Assembly (NCBI RefSeq): GCF_017654505.1
Contig: NC_054538.1
Span: 58,899,684 to 58,963,683 of the forward strand
Direction of reading: 5' to 3'
Length of the DNA: 64,000 bases
From: Polyodon spathula
Taxonomy: Eukaryota; Chordata; Actinopteri; Acipenseriformes; Polyodontidae
Shown here: positions 59,207 to 64,000 of the stretch, piece after piece
How positions within the stretch are numbered: position 1 is the first letter of the stretch
Layout of the letters: each line of letters opens with the position of its first letter
The notes under the pieces: model-generated
Databases searched by the model: none
Told to the model about the DNA's origin: nothing
What the model saw: the letters and a program-made list of their open reading frames with translations, nothing else
Program-made: the position numbers and the translations under genes

Positions 59207-59236
59207 CCTTACTTGCTTCTTAGTTTGCGGAATTGG

Positions 59237-60061
59237 TCAATCTTTGATGGCATCTACTTTATCCACTTGTGGTTTGATAACCCCTCCTCCCACAATGTAA
59301 CCCAAATATTTAGCTTCAGTCAGCCCAATGAAGCACTTTTTTGGATTAGCTGTTAATGAAGCTTCTCTCAAGCTTTGTAATACCGCTTTTAATTTAATTA
59401 AGTGACTGTCCCAGTCTTCTGAGAAGATTACTATATCATCGATATAGGCTGATGCGTATTCTGCATGTGGTCTCAGCACGTTATCCATCAATCGTTAGAA
59501 CGTTGCTGGAGCCCCATGCAACCCAAATGGCATCACCCTATAGATACAAACCCCTTGGGGTAGAAAAGGCTGTTTTTTCAGCCTTTAGTGAGATCTAATG
59601 TCGTTAAGTATTTAGCCTTACCTAATCTTTCGATAAGCTCATCTACTCTCGGCATGGGATATGCATCAAACTTTATTTAACTGTTTAAAGTCATTGCACA
59701 ATCTCCAAGTCCCATTAGGTTTAGCCACCATTACAATGGGGCTACTCCACAGACTTGACGATTCCTCAATAACACCAAGTTTAATCATGTTCTCAATTTC
59801 TTTGTGCATATCCTCTCTTTTTGCTTCCGGCACTCTGTAAGGGCGAATCTTCACTCTACTTCCCTCTGGTGTTGTAATGACATGTTGTATCAGCTTAGTC
59901 CGACCTAGTAAACTAGAAAATACATCAAGGTTTTGTTTGACTAGCTCTTGAACCTCATCCCTTTGTTCTTGAGTTAAGGAGGGTCCAATATTTATTTCTT
60001 CATTCTGAGATGCAACAACCTTAGACATTAGAACCTCTCGTTCGACCCATGGCTTTAACAA
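59237..60061 (-). pseudogene. Gypsy reverse transcriptase, broken into two frames
   Basis: The first frame (60061-59666) begins LKPWVEREVLMSK, then LDVFSSLLGRTKLIQHVITT, IRPYRVPEAKREDM, LGVIEESSSLWSSPIVMV and DFKQLNKV. A frameshift follows, with degraded sequence at 59660-59495. The second frame (59491-59237) starts at the palm with YIDD (AYIDDIVIFS), then ANPKKCFIGLTEAKYLGY. The YIDD catalytic pair is intact, but the first catalytic Asp region is disrupted. Confidence 0.8.
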
Positions 60062-60149
60062 GTTATGTGATAAATCTGTTCCGTTTTGCGTTTGTCTGGT
60101 TGACTTATTTTATAGTTTACTGGCCCTTCTGCTTCAATGACCTCAGAGG

Positions 60150-61080
60150 GACCCTGCAAGTGTGTAAACAATTTACTCTCAGGTACATGCATCAACACCA
60201 TTACTCAATCCCCGGGGTTAAAAGTACGTCTTTTCGCAGTTTTATTATACTGTTCTGCTTGTCTAGCCTGAGCCTGCTTTAAATGAGCTTGAACAATGGG
60301 CGTTACTTTTTCAATTCGATCTTTTGTAAGACATGCTCAACAATATTTTTCCCTGGAACTTTCTGTTCCTCCCAACTCTCCTTTGCTATATCAAGTATGC
60401 CTCGTGGTTGTCTTCCATACAATAATTCGAATGGTGAAAACCCAGTCGAAGACTGTGGCACCTCCCTAACAGCAAACATTAGATATGGCAGCAATAAGTC
60501 CCATTTCTTGCCATCCTGACTGATCACCTTTTTCAACATTGCCTTTAAGGTTTGATTGAACCTCTCCACTAGGCCATTCGTTTGAGGATGATAAACGGAG
60601 GAACGAATCGGTTTAATGTGCAATAGCCTACATAAATCTGTCATTAGTTTACTTATAAAGGGTGTGCCTTGATCAATAAGGATCTCCTTTGGTATCCCAA
60701 CACGGGTAAACAACGGGTGAACGAACTCTTTGGCAATCGTTTTAGAAGCCATATTCCTTAATGGGATGGCTTCAGGGTATCTAGTAGCATTATCTAGGAT
60801 TACTAAGAAATATTCGTGTCCCCTGGCTGACTTGTTCAAGGGTCCTACCAGATCCATGGCTATGCGCTCAAACGGAACTTCAATAATCTGCATGGCCTCT
60901 AATGGGGCTCTAAGATGGGGTCGGGGACTGGCTCTCTAACACCTAGGGCAAGATTTACAGAACCTCTCCACGTCCTTTCTTATCCCTGCCCAGTGAAACC
61001 TTTGCAACACTCTCTGCAACGTTTTCTCCCCTCCCAAATGTGCTCCAAAGAGGTGATTATGCGTTAACTGTAAAACCGTA
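60150..61080 (-). pseudogene. Gypsy integrase located upstream of RT
   Basis: Minus strand. The N-terminal zinc-binding HHCC motif can be read with stops at about 61060-60930 (HNHLFGAHLGG, then CKSCPRC; a TAG interrupts just after). The open frame 60893-60303 contains the catalytic core: AMDLVGPL (Asp), LIDQGTPF (Asp) and NGLVERFNQTL (Glu), then PYLMFAVREVPQSSTGFSPF. Beyond 60303 a frame-broken C-terminal piece reads THLQGPSEVIEAEGP, like the GPY/F module, and runs directly into LLKPW at the start of RT. Integrase and RT are therefore fused in one gag-pol order. Confidence 0.8.
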
Positions 61081-61466
61081 TTTCTGAATTATCTAGGCAC
61101 CAACAACTGCTCTACTGGATTTCCATTCAGTATTGTATTCCGATATACCAGATCATTCTTAATCACAAAATTTTCTAATGGGTTGACAGTCACATTCTCT
61201 ACAGGCACCCCATTCACCATCACCACCCTTTTTTTTATATTCACCAAGGTAAGGTCATTCCCTTGTTCCCTACCAAATGGTCAGAATTGGGAGGACTCAC
61301 ACCAGGTTTCCAAACCCCTCTCTGAGTCTATTTCCAATTCCACCTCTCCCGTTTCCTCTATTATTCCTTAAGTGGTACACTGAGTGCTCACTCCTTTTTG
61401 CCCTCGCTTGGCAACCTGCCCAACTAAAACAGTAGGTTGGGGTGGCCCCTTTTTCTTTTCCCGTCT

Positions 61467-61964
61467 TCACTGCCTGTGTGATTTATAGGAGGTTCTCTCT
61501 CCTCCCCTAAAAATGTCAGAGTCAGAAAAGGGAAATAGGCTAAAAAGGCTCTCCGGAGACTTTTCTTTCTCCAGATTTACCATTGGGCCCTCCATTTTCC
61601 CTTTCAATTTGGTCAGGTTATTAAAACCTGGATAATCTCTACCCAGAATCACTTGGTGAGGCAACCAAGGGATGACTCCTACTCTCATCTCATACTCCCC
61701 ACCTTCACAAGAGATCTTAACCTGGCTAGTTGGATAGTATTTGACATCTCCATGGATGCAAGTGATTCCGGTCTTAAGGTCACTTTCCAATTTAGGTGTG
61801 GTCACATATTCTGGGACTACCAAGGTTAATGCACTACCTGAATCAATGAGAGCCTGAGCCTTAATTCCATTCACCAACATGGTTATTATGTAAGGGTATT
61901 GACCCTCAGGGGTCCCAGACACAATTATACTCCCACAAAATATTTTAGCACTATTACATTGCAT
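61467..61964 (-). pseudogene. Gypsy aspartic protease
   Basis: A 165-residue minus frame. ALIDSGSALTLV holds the DSG active site, and LPHQVILGRDYPGF the conserved hydrophobic-LGRD block near the C-terminus. It begins MQCNSAKIF close to the truncation and ends before a frame break; gag and any zinc knuckle are not seen. Confidence 0.75.
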
Positions 61965-61999
61965 CGGCTCGTCTAATTGTGAACAACTCTTAGCTATTT

Positions 62000-62002
<3 letters not shown>

Positions 62003-62070
<68 letters not shown>
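62003..62070. repeat. (TA)n microsatellite
   Basis: About 34 TA units at the 5' truncation of the gypsy element. Confidence 0.95.
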
Positions 62071-62074
<4 letters not shown>

Positions 62075-63260
62075 CACAGTAATACAGTACTCCTTAAAGA
62101 CAGTGAAAGGCAATGAGGCAGGTGAAAGAATCACAAAGACGGCAATTTAGAAAGGGAAAGCTTTATGTAATAGCACAGTACATCATTTTAAGTACTATTG
62201 CAAGCCAAACATTATTTTAGTAACCTTAATCACAGAACTATAATTTGTCAATTTTAATGCATATTTACCATTAAGCACAATAGCAGTACTTCATACCTTC
62301 TGGCCAAATGCTAAGCGTCTGACTACACAGTTGTGTGATTCTTACAATTTATGATCTATATTTTTTCAATCTAGCAACAAAGCAATCAGGGTGGCTCAAT
62401 AGTGCTAAATATCAGAGGGCTGCAGATTAGCTCCACCATTTGGCTAAAGATCTTCCTTGAGGTATAAAAAGAATAGGATGGAGGTTTTATGTTTGTTCTT
62501 TTCAATTGATTTTTTTTGTTTCCTTCAAAACATTTTTTTTTCTTTTTGTTTCCCCGTACTCATCTATTGCAGGATCAATGTTGACACTACTGTAAATGTT
62601 TGGGACAAACAACCCCTTATTAACATGTCAGCCAGTTAATTTTTGTATCACCTTCATTGCGCTGTTTACCTTACCAACCTTCCCAGGGTTACTTGTACAA
62701 AATGATATTTGTACAAATATCCAAAAAAAATAAAAAAAATATACAAAACATATGATTCCTTATTTCCACAGGCAGCAGCTCAGGTCCTCAATGTTAACAT
62801 TTTCTAGATGCTCTACTCTTGAAGGCAACTCCTTCAACCAAGCAGTACCTTCCTATCTGCCTAGGGAAATGAGGAGTGCTGCTGCTGATGTTCCCATTTT
62901 AAAAGTCTCTAGTGATTAGATAGCTAACTTTCCTGGTGGTTATTCTGTATTTCGCTTTAAATCATTATAAAAGTTTATAACTACTAATTGCATTGTGCAT
63001 ATTTTACGGAACTTCTGAGTTCTTGGATTAAGGAGATAAACATGATCTAGTTGCAATACAAATTAGTAAATTGTCCTGAGGGAACAAAGACAAAAAACAA
63101 AACAAAAAAACAGCAGTGAGTTGCAAGTAGTTTAGTTTTGTTACTGATCCGCAATGGGCATCAGAGTACAAATGCCCAAGACAATCAACAGCTCTACCAC
63201 TCCTACTGGGAACTGCTGCAATACTGACTTGTAAAAATGTAATATGAGTGATGTAAAGCA

Positions 63261-63264
<4 letters not shown>
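62071..63264. other. Non-coding spacer
   Basis: AT-rich; no gene or repeat recognised. Confidence 0.5.

Positions 63265-63325
<61 letters not shown>
63265..63325. repeat. (TA)n microsatellite
   Basis: About 30 TA units. Confidence 0.95.
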
Positions 63326-63331
<6 letters not shown>

Positions 63332-63344
63332 CGTCACGTCAGTG

Positions 63345-63572
63345 TCCCAATTCTTCCAGAAGGCCAAAGTTTAGGTCCCCCGCTACCACTGACTCACTGT
63401 GTGACCCTGATCAAGTCACTTAACCTCCTTGTGCTCCATCCTGCGGATGAGATGTTAAATCAATGTCCTGTTGTAAGTGACTCTGCATATAATGCAGTTC
63501 ACAGCCTACCTCTGTAAAGCGCTTTGTGATGGTGGTCCACTATGAAAGGCGCTATATAAAAATAAAAATATT
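63345..63572 (+). mobile_element. SINE with V-SINE-like core and a different tail
   Basis: The core CCACTGACTCACTGTGTGAC, then CAAGTCACTTAACCTCCTTG, is shared with the 43.6 kb SINE. The tail differs: TGTAAAGCGCTTTGTGATGG then GGCGCTATATAAAA, another LINE-type 3' end common in fish. The tRNA-like head (63345-63390) is degraded. Confidence 0.7.
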
Positions 63573-63718
63573 ATTTTATATATATATATTTTATATCTTT
63601 TTTTAAAGTTATCAAGGTATTTTCTTTTTTTTCTTCCATTTTCCCAGCAGAATTATATCACTTAAATAAAGAAGCCATGGTTAATTAAATGAAAGAACTG
63701 TAGAGGGATGCCCTAAAG
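63573..63718. other. Non-coding spacer
   Basis: AT-rich; nothing recognised. Confidence 0.5.
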
Positions 63719-64000
63719 CAGTGGTACTCAACTCTGGCCCTCGAGATCCAGTCCAGTCCAGATTTTTAAGAACATAAGAAAGTTTACAAACGAGAGGAGG
63801 CCATTCAGCCCATCTTGCTCGTTTGGTTGTTAGTAGCTTATTGATCCCAGAATCTCATCAAGCAGCTTCTTGAAGGATCCCAGGGTGTCAGCTTCAACAA
63901 CATTACTGGGGAGTTAGTTCCAAACCCTCACAATTCTCTGTGTAAAAAAAAAAAAAAAGAAAAGCAGGTTCTAATGTAGTTAATTGAAGCTGCTAAGAGG
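63719..64000 (+). mobile_element. hAT-like repeat split by a CR1 insertion
   Basis: CAGTGGTACTCAACTCTGGC at the left resembles a hAT-type end. The sequence then reads CCAGTCCAGATTTTT, is interrupted at about 63766, and resumes at about 63958 with GCAGGTTCTAATGTAGTTAA. The right end lies outside the window. Confidence 0.4.
63766..63943 (-). mobile_element. CR1 LINE, very short 3' fragment
   Basis: The left end (AAGAACATAAGAAAG) and the next ~170 bp match the 3' ends of the CR1 copies at 20.6 and 47.3 kb. It covers only the last ~50 codons of ORF2 and the 3' UTR, stops at CTCTGTGTAAAA and is followed by an A tract. Confidence 0.85.

Larger units (their letters stand above)
58347..61975 (-). 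mobile_element. Gmr1-like Ty3/gypsy retrotransposon, 5'-truncated and decayed
   Basis: Minus-strand order is protease (61964-61467), integrase (about 61080-60150), reverse transcriptase (60061-59237), RNase H (59206-58667), then LTR. In ordinary Ty3/gypsy elements integrase comes last; integrase before RT with gypsy-type RT is the hallmark of the Gmr1 group described from deuterostomes. Gag and the 5' LTR are absent; the element stops near a (TA)n tract at 62003. Several frames are broken by stops and shifts. Confidence 0.8.

Overview
This 64 kb window looks like intergenic or intronic DNA from a vertebrate, most likely a ray-finned fish. It is AT-rich and full of long (TA)n/(CA)n microsatellites. 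Its mobile elements are of types common in fish: Tc1/mariner transposons, a CR1-clade LINE with an octamer 3' tail, V-SINE-like tRNA-derived SINEs, a Penelope-like element, hAT and Tigger-like MITEs, a Crypton-type recombinase fragment, LTR elements, and a Ty3/gypsy element whose integrase lies upstream of reverse transcriptase. The CR1 3' end and the SINE core recall sequences I associate with sturgeon, paddlefish or gar, but this is recollection and not a search result. I found no host protein-coding exon or tRNA/rRNA gene that I could defend. Most long open frames are transposon ORFs or translated microsatellites.

Layout. 1-4 kb: LTR-derived copies arranged head to head, and a fold-back element with 161-bp inverted arms. 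5-6 kb: a degraded Tc1 element. 6-9.5 kb: unique-looking AT-rich DNA. 9.5-12.5 kb: a non-autonomous hAT element with a target-site duplication (TSD), a minisatellite and two LTR-like elements. 14-20.3 kb: a transposon cluster (Tc1-like remnant, Penelope-like 3' fragment, two LTR-like blocks, two more Tc1 elements separated by (GT)(TA)(CA) tracts). 20.6-21.9 kb: a 5'-truncated CR1 LINE. 22.8-23.4 kb: an internally deleted Tc1 element. 24.9 kb: a possible MADF-domain fragment. 25-38 kb: mostly non-coding, with a solo LTR, a Tigger-like MITE and the Crypton-like fragment at 36 kb. 38-44 kb: a hAT MITE, a Tc1 copy related to the 18.7 kb one, a Tigger-like MITE and a SINE. 47-49.5 kb: the longest CR1 ORF, next to another Tc1 remnant. 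51.5-53.1 kb: a small non-autonomous LTR retrotransposon in partial tandem, with visible PBS and PPT, carrying a 36-bp minisatellite. 53.4 kb: a hAT MITE with a perfect 8-bp TSD. 57-58.3 kb: two Tc1 fragments. 58.3-62 kb: a Gmr1-like gypsy element (order PR-INT-RT-RH). 63-64 kb: a second SINE and a hAT-like repeat interrupted by a third CR1 copy.

No gene pathway operates here. What links the parts is transposition. Tc1 elements sit at TA-rich tracts. The two related Tc1 copies share an old frameshift, so they must have moved using transposase supplied in trans. Most elements are broken. The CR1 copies and the 39.7 kb Tc1 frame are the least decayed.
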